This document shows, piece by piece, positions 44,794 to 52,606 of a DNA stretch of 64,000 nt. Each line of letters begins with the position of its first letter. Position 1 is the stretch's first letter. A program made the translations under genes and the position numbers. The notes below the pieces were generated by a model that saw only the letters and a program-made list of their open reading frames with translations, was not told the DNA's origin and did no database searches. The stretch is from Cellulomonas sp. PhB150 (lineage in GTDB: Bacteria > Actinomycetota > Actinomycetes > Actinomycetales > Cellulomonadaceae): positions 186,001 through 250,000 of the forward strand of contig NZ_RKHX01000001.1 in assembly GCF_003755175.1 (NCBI RefSeq), given 5' to 3'.

Positions 44794-44830
44794 CTCGCCA
44801 GACTTGTCCACATCCAGCAACGGCCCAGTC

Positions 44831-45499
44831 TCAGAGAGCAGAGACCCCGTCGCCGATCATCTTCGCCCCGATGACGACGAGCAGGACGACCAGGATCACG
44901 GCGTTGTTCGCGATCATCCACACCTTGATCCGGTCGAGGAGCCCAGCGGCCCGCGCACCCATCGCGACGTAGATGACGATCGGCGCGGCGACCCCGACTG
45001 ACGCGACCAGCGTGAAGATGCCCAGGGCGGTGAACTGCTCGGTGCGATCCGTGGTCGCGGCCGCGATGGCTGCTGCCCCCGACACGATGATCAGCAGGTT
45101 CTTCGGGTTCACCGCGCTGAGGAGCAGTGCGAGCCCGGCCGCAGCCGGCGGCTTCATGTGGTCGACGGCGTCCATCCACCTCGGCGAGGCGGGGGCCGCG
45201 CCGGATCGCGGCCGGCCGCTCCACTGCTTGGCGGCGACGAGCAGGACGAGCACCCCGAGCGCGATCTTGACCCAGCTCGTCCAGGCGGGAGCAGGAGCAC
45301 CGTCATCAGCCGAGGCACCCGCGACCAGCAGGACGATCGAGCCGACGACGAAGATGCCGACGATCCAGCCCAGCAGGAAGGCGAGGCTGTTCGACTTCGC
45401 GCGCGGCGTCACGAGCATGAGCACCACGGCGACGATCGGCATCGGGGAGATCAGGACACCGAGCGCGATCGGCAAGGACTGTCCTAGGGCTGCACCCAC
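44831..45499 (-). CDS. GAP family / LysE-like membrane protein
   Basis: A 222-residue protein with six predicted membrane helices. The family-typical NPKNLLIIVSGA segment is near residue 127, and the N-terminal ALGVLISPMPIVAVVLML helix has the paired proline pattern of the group that includes mycobacterial Sap (sulfolipid-1-addressing protein). A role in exporting a small or lipid molecule is inferred; the substrate is unknown. GTG start. It is followed downstream by the DUF222-HNH promoter and may be an independent transcript. Confidence 0.8.
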   Translation of the reverse strand: MGAALGQSLPIALGVLISPMPIVAVVLMLVTPRAKSNSLAFLLGWIVGIFVVGSIVLLVAGASADDGAPAPAWTSWVKIALGVLVLLVAAKQWSGRPRSGAAPASPRWMDAVDHMKPPAAAGLALLLSAVNPKNLLIIVSGAAAIAAATTDRTEQFTALGIFTLVASVGVAAPIVIYVAMGARAAGLLDRIKVWMIANNAVILVVLLVVIGAKMIGDGVSAL

Positions 45500-45529
45500 G
45501 AGCGGGCTCCTGACTGTGGACGGGGAGGA

Positions 45530-46831
45530 TCAGGCACCAAGGGGGCGTAGAGGAGGCAGGCGGTACGCGCCGCTGACGATACTGGCGTCGCCGCCGTACG
45601 CCCGGACGATGACGCTGAACCCGCCGGTCGGGGCTGGGAGCCAGTTCGCGCGCGAGACCGGGTCGGTCGGCTCGTCGGCGCTGATCGTCACGGTGAGCGA
45701 GCCGTCGTCGGCGTAGACGATGCCGGCCGTGCGGTCGCCGATCGAGAACCGGTCGATGGGGTTCGCGACGAGGAGGCGATCGGGGAGCCCGTACATCGTC
45801 GCCGACCAGAAGAACCGAGCACGCGGGAGCTCGTCGGCGCCGAAGGTCACGGTGTACCCGCGCGAGCCGACCGGGTGGTTGCCCTCGGAGTCCAGGACCC
45901 ATCCGCCGTACCAGGCCTCGGCCGCGGGCAGGCCGTACAGGCCCTTCATCGCGCCGACGTTCCGTTCGACGTACTTGCCGGCCATCTCCTCGCGCGTGCC
46001 GAAGAGACCGGTCGAGCTGGTCATCGACGAGGCCGCGGTCGCCAGGTCGGCGCGGCCGTCCTCGAGGCCGGCCGCCAGGGCCCCGGAGCTCGCCGCGTCC
46101 AGCGCGGCCGCGTCGAACGTCCCCGTCCCGTCCAGGCCGATCGACGCGAGCTGTGCGCGGACCTCGGCGTCCTCCTCGAGGACCGGTGCCAGGGCCAGCA
46201 GGAAGTCGAGCAGGTCGAAGAACGCGATCGTCGAGGTGTGCGCGGCCTCGTCCCAGACGGGCCATGCGAGGTCGGGCGCTGCCGCCGGGGCCGGGGCGCC
46301 GAGGAACGACGAGAGCGGCTGGGTGACGTAGCCGTCCTGGATGGCCCTGAGGGCATCGACTCCGTCGTTCATCAGCGCGGTGCGGCCGAGGCAGCCGAGG
46401 AGCTGCGTGGTCGACGAGATCACGCCGTCGATGCCGTCGGGAAGGGCTCCGTCCCAGGACGGCCCGGCGAGCAGGTAGGAGCCCGCGGCCGGACCGGTGC
46501 GCACGGCGCCGACGTAGCCCGCGTAGATCGTGTACACGTCGTGGAACGGCAGGATGTAGTAGCGGTCGATCGCCGGAACCGTGACCACCCAGGGCTCGGC
46601 GCGGAGGTCGAACCAGCCCCACGAGTACGGGGTGTCGTTGTTCGGGGTGACGATGTCCGTGTTCTCGGGCCGGGCCGGCTGCGGGTAGTGCCGGTAGGTC
46701 CCGAATCCGCCCACGTACCGCGGGTCGGTCGAGTCGACCGCCTGCGAGTAGGCGGTGCGGTAGTTCTCGACCATCGCGTAGCCGAAGGCGTAGGCCTGCT
46801 GGGCGATGGCGCGCACATCGTTCGTCGTCAC
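45530..46831 (-). CDS. DUF1254/DUF1214 domain protein
   Basis: A 433-residue protein with the DUF1254 segment first (AYAFGYAMVENYR, TPNNDTPYSWGWFDL, about residues 13-75) and the DUF1214 segment near the C terminus (VTFGADELPRARFFWSATMYG and PIDRFSIGDRT). No signal peptide is seen, unlike many secreted members. The biochemical function is unknown. It is 30 bases upstream of the GAP-family gene on the same strand, so co-transcription is possible. Confidence 0.87.
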   Translation of the reverse strand: MTTNDVRAIAQQAYAFGYAMVENYRTAYSQAVDSTDPRYVGGFGTYRHYPQPARPENTDIVTPNNDTPYSWGWFDLRAEPWVVTVPAIDRYYILPFHDVYTIYAGYVGAVRTGPAAGSYLLAGPSWDGALPDGIDGVISSTTQLLGCLGRTALMNDGVDALRAIQDGYVTQPLSSFLGAPAPAAAPDLAWPVWDEAAHTSTIAFFDLLDFLLALAPVLEEDAEVRAQLASIGLDGTGTFDAAALDAASSGALAAGLEDGRADLATAASSMTSSTGLFGTREEMAGKYVERNVGAMKGLYGLPAAEAWYGGWVLDSEGNHPVGSRGYTVTFGADELPRARFFWSATMYGLPDRLLVANPIDRFSIGDRTAGIVYADDGSLTVTISADEPTDPVSRANWLPAPTGGFSVIVRAYGGDASIVSGAYRLPPLRPLGA

Positions 46832-46897
46832 GATCAGGACGGTACGGGACTCACCCCGCTGGCGCTGCGGACACGCATCGCGAGGTCGTCGTCCGCG

Positions 46898-47542
46898 TCA
46901 CGCGCGTGAGCGGGTGCGCAGGCGCGCGACGACGAACCAGCCGACGGCACCCACCACGGCGGCCACCACGACCCACTGGAACACTCCCGCGTACGGCTGC
47001 ACGGCGGACCAGTTCTCCCCGAGCAGGTACCCCGCGCACACGAAGACCGTGTTCCAGATCGCGCTGCCCGCGGCCGTGAGCAGCAGAAAGGTCGCCACGG
47101 GCATCCGCTCGACTCCCGCCGGGACCGAGATGAGGCTGCGGAACACCGGGACCATGCGACCGACGAACACCGCGGTGCGCGCGTGCCGTGCGAAGAAGGC
47201 CTCCGACCGGTCGACGTCCTCGACGGCCACCAGCGGGATGCGCGCCACGAGCGCGCGCGTCCGGTCTCGTCCGACGAGGGCGCCGACGAGGTAGAGCACG
47301 GCCGCTCCGGCCACGGATCCGATGGTCGTCCCGACGATCGCCGCGACGAGCCCGAACGTGCCCTGGCTCGCGGTGAAGCCCGCCAGCGGCAGGATAACCT
47401 CGCTCGGGATCGGTGGGAAGACGTTCTCCAGCGCGATCGCGATGGCCGCACCGGCGACGCCGAGGGTGTCCATGAGCTGGACGGCCCATCCGGCGACACC
47501 CCCCAGAGCCGAGGGGTCGGTCGCGGCTGCAAGGACTGTCAT
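46898..47542 (-). CDS. DedA family membrane protein
   Basis: A 214-residue DedA protein. ENVFPPIPSEVILPLAGF (about residues 39-56) is the signature, and the second half-hydrophobic element carries VGRMVPVFRSLISVPAGVERM. Members act as lipid flippases/scramblases and support membrane potential; bacterial DedA proteins recycle undecaprenyl phosphate or phosphatidylethanolamine. Four to five helices are predicted. ATG overlaps the upstream COG4705 gene's stop by 4 bases, so they form an operon. Confidence 0.9.
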   Translation of the reverse strand: MTVLAAATDPSALGGVAGWAVQLMDTLGVAGAAIAIALENVFPPIPSEVILPLAGFTASQGTFGLVAAIVGTTIGSVAGAAVLYLVGALVGRDRTRALVARIPLVAVEDVDRSEAFFARHARTAVFVGRMVPVFRSLISVPAGVERMPVATFLLLTAAGSAIWNTVFVCAGYLLGENWSAVQPYAGVFQWVVVAAVVGAVGWFVVARLRTRSRA

Positions 47543-48330
47543 CGGGCGGCGGCCGTCTCGACATCGCGCCGCGTCGCGGTGAGGTACACGACGGTCCCCG
47601 CGATCGCGGCGAGGAAGACGACGCTCGTCACTGTCGTGCCCAGGCCGAGCCCGCCGTCCGCACGGCTCTGGGACAGGAGGTCACCGATCGAGGCGCCGAG
47701 AGGTCGGGTCAGGATGTAGGCCATCCAGAACGAGAGGACCGCGCCGAGCCCGAAGCGGTAGTGCGCGAGGGCGACGGCTCCGATCGCCGCGGCGAACAGC
47801 AGGGCCGAGGCGAGGTAGCCCAGGCCCAGCTTCTCGGCGAGCAGGTCGCCCGCTGCCGTGCCGAGCGCGAACGTGAAGAGGATAGCGAGCCAGTAGTACG
47901 CCTCACGCCGCGGCGTGGTGATCGCGTGGATCGAGAGGGTGCCCTCGGCCCGGTACCAGACGGCGAAGGTGGCGCCGAGCAGGGCGGCGAAGGCCACCGT
48001 CGTCGCCCACAGCGGCACACCGACCTCGTCCACGAGGTTGTCGGTGACGAGCGTCCCGACGACGCTGATCAGCACCACGGCCAGCCAGTAGACCGGTGCT
48101 ACGTACCTCGGCGCGCGGAACTGGGCGACGAGCGTCACCACGAGGAGAGCTCCGACGACGAGCGTCGCGACCGTGAGCGTCATGCCCACGGTCTCGGTGA
48201 GATAGTCGGCGAACGTCTCGCCGACGGTCGTGGCCAGCACCTTGATCACCCAGAAGTAGACGGTGATCTCGGGGACCTTGTTGAGCACGACCCGGGCGGT
48301 CGACGTGCCTGTCTCGATGTGCGATGTCAT
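47539..48330 (-). CDS. COG4705 membrane protein, copy 1
   Basis: A 263-residue polytopic protein with seven or eight helices and the COG4705 features VPEITVYFWVIKVLATTVGE at the N terminus, EGTLSIHAI in a loop and LGTAAGDLL in a later helix. The function is not known; members are often beside two-component systems and described as membrane-anchored proteins. ATG 48330. It is divergent from the response regulator and coupled to dedA. A second copy lies at 50353-51147, and the two align over nearly their whole length. Confidence 0.83.
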   Translation of the reverse strand: MTSHIETGTSTARVVLNKVPEITVYFWVIKVLATTVGETFADYLTETVGMTLTVATLVVGALLVVTLVAQFRAPRYVAPVYWLAVVLISVVGTLVTDNLVDEVGVPLWATTVAFAALLGATFAVWYRAEGTLSIHAITTPRREAYYWLAILFTFALGTAAGDLLAEKLGLGYLASALLFAAAIGAVALAHYRFGLGAVLSFWMAYILTRPLGASIGDLLSQSRADGGLGLGTTVTSVVFLAAIAGTVVYLTATRRDVETAAAR

Positions 48331-48387
48331 GCCCGTAGCGTCGAGGTCCGTTGCTGAAGATCGCCTGAGTGGAGTCGGGAGGCTCTG

Positions 48388-49065
48388 GTGAAGATCCTGG
48401 TCGTCGAGGACGAGCACGCGATCGCCGACGCCGTCCGCCGCGGCCTGGAGGGGGAGGGCATCGCGGTCGACGTGATGCGCGACGGCGTCGACGGCCTGTG
48501 GGCCGCGACCGAGAACGCGTACGACGCCCTGGTCCTCGACCTCATGCTCCCGGGGCTGAGCGGGCGCGACGTCCTCGTCGGGCTGCGCGAGCGCGGCATC
48601 TGGACGCCGGTGCTCGTGCTGACCGCGCGCGACGGCGACGCTGTCCAGGTCGGCATGTTCGACCGCGGCGCCGACGACTTCCTCGCCAAGCCGTTCTCCT
48701 TCGAGGTGCTCCTGGCGCGCCTGCGCGCACTGGTCCGGCGCGGGGCTCCGGAGCGGCCGGTCGTGCTGTCCGCGGGCGACCTCCGCCTGGAACCGGCTCG
48801 CCGGCGTGTCACCCGCGGCGGGACGGAGATCGCACTGACGCCCCGCGAGTACGGCGTGCTCGAGCTCCTGCTCCGGCGGGGAGGCGACGTCGTCACCAAG
48901 TCCGAGATCCTGTCCAACGTGTGGGACTCGGCCTACGAGGGCGACCCGAACGTGGTCGAGGTCTACGTCAGTTACCTGCGGCGCAAGGTCGACGCCCCGT
49001 TCGGGCGACGGTCCATCCTCACCGTGCGCGGGCAGGGCTACCGGATCGCTGGCGACGACACCTGA
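48388..49065 (+). CDS. OmpR-family response regulator
   Basis: A 225-residue regulator. The receiver domain (1-118) has the acidic pair Glu7/Asp8, phosphoacceptor Asp51 in LVLDLMLPG, and Lys101 in AKPF. The winged-helix DNA-binding domain (about 130-220) ends RGQGYRIAG. GTG start with GGGAGG upstream. Its 3' end overlaps the histidine kinase's 3' end by 28 bases, since the two are convergent. Likely targets are the adjacent COG4705 genes. Confidence 0.94.
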   Translation: MKILVVEDEHAIADAVRRGLEGEGIAVDVMRDGVDGLWAATENAYDALVLDLMLPGLSGRDVLVGLRERGIWTPVLVLTARDGDAVQVGMFDRGADDFLAKPFSFEVLLARLRALVRRGAPERPVVLSAGDLRLEPARRRVTRGGTEIALTPREYGVLELLLRRGGDVVTKSEILSNVWDSAYEGDPNVVEVYVSYLRRKVDAPFGRRSILTVRGQGYRIAGDDT

Positions 49066-50351
49066 GCTGCGAGCGGCACGCGCACGACGACACGCGTCCC
49101 GCCGAGATCGCTCGTCACCACGTGCACCGACCCTGAGTGCGACCCGACGATGCCCGCCACGATCGCCAGTCCCAGTCCAGCGCCCCCGGCTGCGCGAGCC
49201 CTGCCTTCGTCGAGACGCACGAACCGGTCGAACACCCGGGAGCGGTCCGCCTCGGGGATGCCCGACCCGTCGTCGTCGACCTCGACGACGGCCTCGCCCG
49301 CGTCGCTGCGGACGGTCAGCCGCACGCGCGAGGAGGCGTGCCGGCAGGCGTTCTCGACGAGGTTCTGCACGACCCGCTCGAGCTCGGGGGCGCTCCCGCG
49401 CGCCCGCACGGGCGAGCTCCGGACCTCGACCGACAGCGATGGTGTGCGAGCAGCGAACCCGACGCGTTCGACGATCTCGTCCAGGTCCACCTCCTGACCA
49501 CGGTCGACGGCACTGCTCTCCGAGGCGCGGCTGAGGACGAGCAGGTCGTCGACCAGCGCCTCCATGCGGGCGTTCGAGCCACGCAGCGACGCGAGCGTCG
49601 TGGCCCAGTCGACCTCGCCCGGTCGGCGAGCGGCGACCTCGAGCTCGACGCGGACGGCGGCGAGCGGGCTGCGCAGCTCGTGACTCGCGTCCGCGACGAA
49701 CTGGTCCTGCACACGCTGCGCGTCGTCGAGCCGCTCGAGCATCTCGTTCAACGTCACGGCCAGCCGGGCGACCTCGTCGCCGGTGGACGGAACGTCGACG
49801 CGCATGCCGAGGTCGGTGTGGCTGATCTGGGCGGTCCGGGCCCGGATCTTCTCGACCGGGCGCAGCGCGCGACCCGTCAGGACGAACGCCAGCGCGCCGA
49901 CGAGCAGGACGAGCAGGGGCACGGCCACCAGCAGCGCCTGGGCCGCGTCGGTCACCGTCTCCGCCCCGCTCTCGTAGGACTGCTGGACGACGACCTGGTC
50001 CGCGCCGTCGATCCCGGGCACGCCGATCACGGCTGTCACGACGGGCCCCTCGGTGACGCCGCTCTCGCTGGTCGCCACGACCTGGCCGTCGTCGAGCACC
50101 GTCACCGAGGACGCGTCGCCGAAGCCCGGCGAGAGGTTGAGGCCCGACGTCACGGCGCCGTCCGCCCTGAGCTCGGCGGCGACGTCGTGCGCGCGCGCCG
50201 TGGCGGTCGCGACCGCGGACGCGCGGACCGAGTCGTGCAGGACCACCAGGAGGGCCAGTGAAGCGAGCACCAGGGCGATCGAGACGGCGCCCATCGCGGC
50301 GATCGCCGAGCGCGCGCGCACCGAGACGGCCATCCTCTTCACCAGCCTCAC
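49038..50351 (-). CDS. two-component sensor histidine kinase
   Basis: A 437-residue sensor: membrane helices about 14-38 and 138-159 flank a small extracellular domain of about 100 residues, then HAMP (about 160-212), the dimerisation domain with His224 in DASHELRSPLAAV and the ATPase domain with N, G1 (DDDGSGIPE) and G2 (GGAGLGLAI) boxes. GTG 50351 is chosen, leaving one base after the upstream COG4705 stop; ATG 50333 is possible. It faces the regulator tail to tail. Confidence 0.93.
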   Translation of the reverse strand: MRLVKRMAVSVRARSAIAAMGAVSIALVLASLALLVVLHDSVRASAVATATARAHDVAAELRADGAVTSGLNLSPGFGDASSVTVLDDGQVVATSESGVTEGPVVTAVIGVPGIDGADQVVVQQSYESGAETVTDAAQALLVAVPLLVLLVGALAFVLTGRALRPVEKIRARTAQISHTDLGMRVDVPSTGDEVARLAVTLNEMLERLDDAQRVQDQFVADASHELRSPLAAVRVELEVAARRPGEVDWATTLASLRGSNARMEALVDDLLVLSRASESSAVDRGQEVDLDEIVERVGFAARTPSLSVEVRSSPVRARGSAPELERVVQNLVENACRHASSRVRLTVRSDAGEAVVEVDDDGSGIPEADRSRVFDRFVRLDEGRARAAGGAGLGLAIVAGIVGSHSGSVHVVTSDLGGTRVVVRVPLAAQVSSPAIR

Positions 50352-50352
50352 G

Positions 50353-51147
50353 CTAGTGCCGGGCCGGGGCCTCGTCAGCGTGTGCCGCGGCGCTCATCCG
50401 GCCGACGAGGGCGGCGATCCCGATGACCAGCGCCAGGGCGACCGGTCCCGAACCGAGGCCGAGGCCGCCGCGCTCGGGGCCGACGCCGAGCCAGTCGGCG
50501 AACGACGCTCCCACCGGCCGCGTCAGCACGTAGGCGGTCCAGAACGCGGGCACGGCCGCCAGCCCCCACCAGCGGTACGCCGCCGCGGGGACCAAGAGCA
50601 GGACGGTGAACACGATCCCCGCGGCGAGGTATCCCAGGTGGAGCGTCACCGCGACCATGTCGCCCGCCGCGGTGCCGAGGGCGAACGTCGCCATCACCGC
50701 GGCCCAGTAGAACAGCTCGCGTCGCCGGGTCCGGATGCTGTGCACCGACAACGTGCCCTCCGTGCGGCTCCACGCCACGAAGACGATCGCGAGGCCTCCC
50801 GCGAAGGCCGCCGTTGATACCAGGTACGGCACCCCCAGCGCGACGTGGACGACATCGGCGGCCATGGTCCCGAACACGCCGACCATCGAGACGGCGAGCC
50901 AGTACCGCCACGGGACGTAGCGTGGCGCGCGCAGCTGGAGGGCGAGCGCCGTGGCGAGGCCGATCGCCCCCAGGACGACGGCGAGCTGCGGCGGGATCGC
51001 GCGCACGAGGTAGTCCGAGGCGGACTCGCCCATGGCGGTCGTCATCGCCTTGGTGACCCAGAAGATCGCGGCGACCTCGGGCACCTTGCTCACCGCCTGT
51101 GCCACGGTCTGGAGGGTCGTCGTGGCTGTGGGCTTCGTGGACGTCAC
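50353..51147 (-). CDS. COG4705 membrane protein, copy 2
   Basis: A 264-residue paralogue of the protein at 47539-48330. KVPEVAAIFWVTKAMTTAMG, LRAPRYVPWRYWLAVS, EGTLSVHSI and LGTAAGDMV all have direct counterparts there. Start GTG 51147 (VTSTKPTATTTLQ), though GTG 51153 is possible. It is immediately upstream of the histidine kinase with a one-base gap, so its level should follow that of the sensor. Confidence 0.82.
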   Translation of the reverse strand: MTSTKPTATTTLQTVAQAVSKVPEVAAIFWVTKAMTTAMGESASDYLVRAIPPQLAVVLGAIGLATALALQLRAPRYVPWRYWLAVSMVGVFGTMAADVVHVALGVPYLVSTAAFAGGLAIVFVAWSRTEGTLSVHSIRTRRRELFYWAAVMATFALGTAAGDMVAVTLHLGYLAAGIVFTVLLLVPAAAYRWWGLAAVPAFWTAYVLTRPVGASFADWLGVGPERGGLGLGSGPVALALVIGIAALVGRMSAAAHADEAPARH

Positions 51148-51238
51148 GGGCACAGGTTCGCGCGGCGGACCTTGGGATCTGCTGAGAGCGGCCGGCGCGT
51201 AGAGTCCGCGCTGTCGGCACGGAGCACGGGAGCGGGGC

Positions 51239-51751
51239 ATGAGCACAGCACGGTCGAGCACCTGGTCCGGGCCCGCGCCCGACGAGGTCGTGGTCGTCGG
51301 CGTGCACGCGGGCCAGGACCTGCGGGTCGTCGATGCAGCAGCAGGCCTCGCGCGCCGGCTGGCTGCCGGGCTGGTGGCCGTGTGGGTCGACCCGACGCGC
51401 GTCGTGGTCCGGCGCGAGACGGACGGCACGCTCGACCTGACACCCGTCGACCCCGACGACGACGACGTCCTGGGCCAGGTCACCGCGGCCGACGAGCTCG
51501 CCGAGCGGATCGGGCAGCACCTGGCTGCCGACGGGCCCACGTGGCGGTTCGTGTACGCGGCCGGCGAGGTCGCGCACGAGCTCGCCGCGGTGGTGGCGCA
51601 GCACTCGACCGCGTACGTCGTGGTCGGCTCGCGCCGGCCCGGGCTCGCGGGCTGGATGAACGAGGCGATCGGCGGCTCGATCGCGGGGCGACTGGCCCAC
51701 ACCCAGGCAGTGCCGGTCGTCGTGGTTCCGCTGCCGGGGGAGCGGCGGTGA
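51239..51751 (+). CDS. universal stress protein family member
   Basis: A 170-residue protein with a single USP-like alpha/beta domain: VVVVGVHAGQDLRVVDAA near residue 17, and the C-terminal VVVGSRRPGLAGWMNEAIGGSIAGRLAHT, which has the G-x2-G-x9-G(S/T) nucleotide-binding pattern (residues about 128-156). The ATG has only a weak ribosome-binding site. Its stop overlaps the crcB GTG, linking a stress protein to fluoride export. A possible TAGAGT -10 lies about 35 bases upstream. Confidence 0.8.
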   Translation: MSTARSSTWSGPAPDEVVVVGVHAGQDLRVVDAAAGLARRLAAGLVAVWVDPTRVVVRRETDGTLDLTPVDPDDDDVLGQVTAADELAERIGQHLAADGPTWRFVYAAGEVAHELAAVVAQHSTAYVVVGSRRPGLAGWMNEAIGGSIAGRLAHTQAVPVVVVPLPGERR

Positions 51752-52197
51752 CGGCCCGGCACCACACGAACCCGGCCCTCGTCGGCATCGTCGCTCTCGG
51801 CGGTGCGGTCGGCAGCGCCGCGCGGTACGGGGTGAGCCACGCGTTGCCGCCCCAGGACGGGCTGCCGGTCGGGACGCTCGTCGAGAACCTCGTCGGCGCA
51901 TTCCTGCTCGGGCTGCTGCTCGAGTCGCTGCTGCGGGCCGGCCCGGAGGACGCGACGAGGCGACGCCTGAGGCTCGGGCTCGGCACCGGCGTCCTCGGCG
52001 GGTTCACGACCTACTCGGCGCTCGCGCTCGAGGTCCAGCGGCTCTGGGCCGGAGGAGACGTGCCCCTCGCGGTCGGCTACGGGCTCGGCACCGTGGTGCT
52101 CGGCTTCCTCACCGCGAGCCTCGGGATCGTCGTCGGCGCTCGTCGTGCTGCGAGGGCCGCAGCCCTCGCCGGGCCGACGGACGGGGACGAGCGATGA
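51748..52197 (+). CDS. crcB: fluoride channel subunit CrcB (first copy)
   Basis: A 149-residue Fluc/CrcB protein with four predicted helices and the signature GVLGGFTTYSALALE near residue 85. GTG start overlapping the USP stop; ATGA overlap with the second crcB. Tandem pairs form antiparallel heterodimeric fluoride channels, which export F- down its gradient. No fluoride riboswitch was found upstream of the USP-crcB-crcB unit. Confidence 0.92.
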   Translation: MTARHHTNPALVGIVALGGAVGSAARYGVSHALPPQDGLPVGTLVENLVGAFLLGLLLESLLRAGPEDATRRRLRLGLGTGVLGGFTTYSALALEVQRLWAGGDVPLAVGYGLGTVVLGFLTASLGIVVGARRAARAAALAGPTDGDER

Positions 52198-52565
52198 TCC
52201 TCCTGCTCGTGAGCATCCTCGGCGGCCTCGGCGCAGCCACCCGGTTCGTCGTCGACGGCTGGCTGCGCGGCCGGTGGTCGGGTGCGCTGCCGGTGGCGAC
52301 GATGACGATCAACGTCACCGGCTCGCTCCTGATCGGCTTCCTCGCGGGTGCGCTGGCGACCGGCGCGATCGAGCCGAACGCCTACGTCGTCGCCGCGACG
52401 GGGTTCTGCGGTGGGTACACCACCTTCTCGACCGCCAGCGTGGAGACCGTCCGGCTCGCCCAGGAGGGCGCGTACCGCCGCGCGCTGGTCGCAGGGCTGG
52501 GCACGCTCGTCCTGACGGTGGTCGCGGCCGCGGCGGGTGTGGGCATCGCCACCGCGCTGCTCTAG
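52194..52565 (+). CDS. crcB: fluoride channel subunit CrcB (second copy)
   Basis: A 123-residue partner of the first CrcB, with four helices and GFCGGYTTFSTASVE at about residues 69-83. The N terminus MILLLVSILGGLGAATRF is typical. Translation is coupled to the first copy by ATGA. The two differ clearly in sequence, as expected for a heterodimer rather than a recent duplication. Confidence 0.93.
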   Translation: MILLLVSILGGLGAATRFVVDGWLRGRWSGALPVATMTINVTGSLLIGFLAGALATGAIEPNAYVVAATGFCGGYTTFSTASVETVRLAQEGAYRRALVAGLGTLVLTVVAAAAGVGIATALL

Positions 52566-52606
52566 CCTGCGGCAAGATCGACCTGACGACAGGGGAGGTG
52601 GGGCGG

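Noticed and set aside
51148..51238. Fluoride riboswitch before the crcB unit
   Set aside because: No segment with the conserved pseudoknot-forming pattern could be found by eye.
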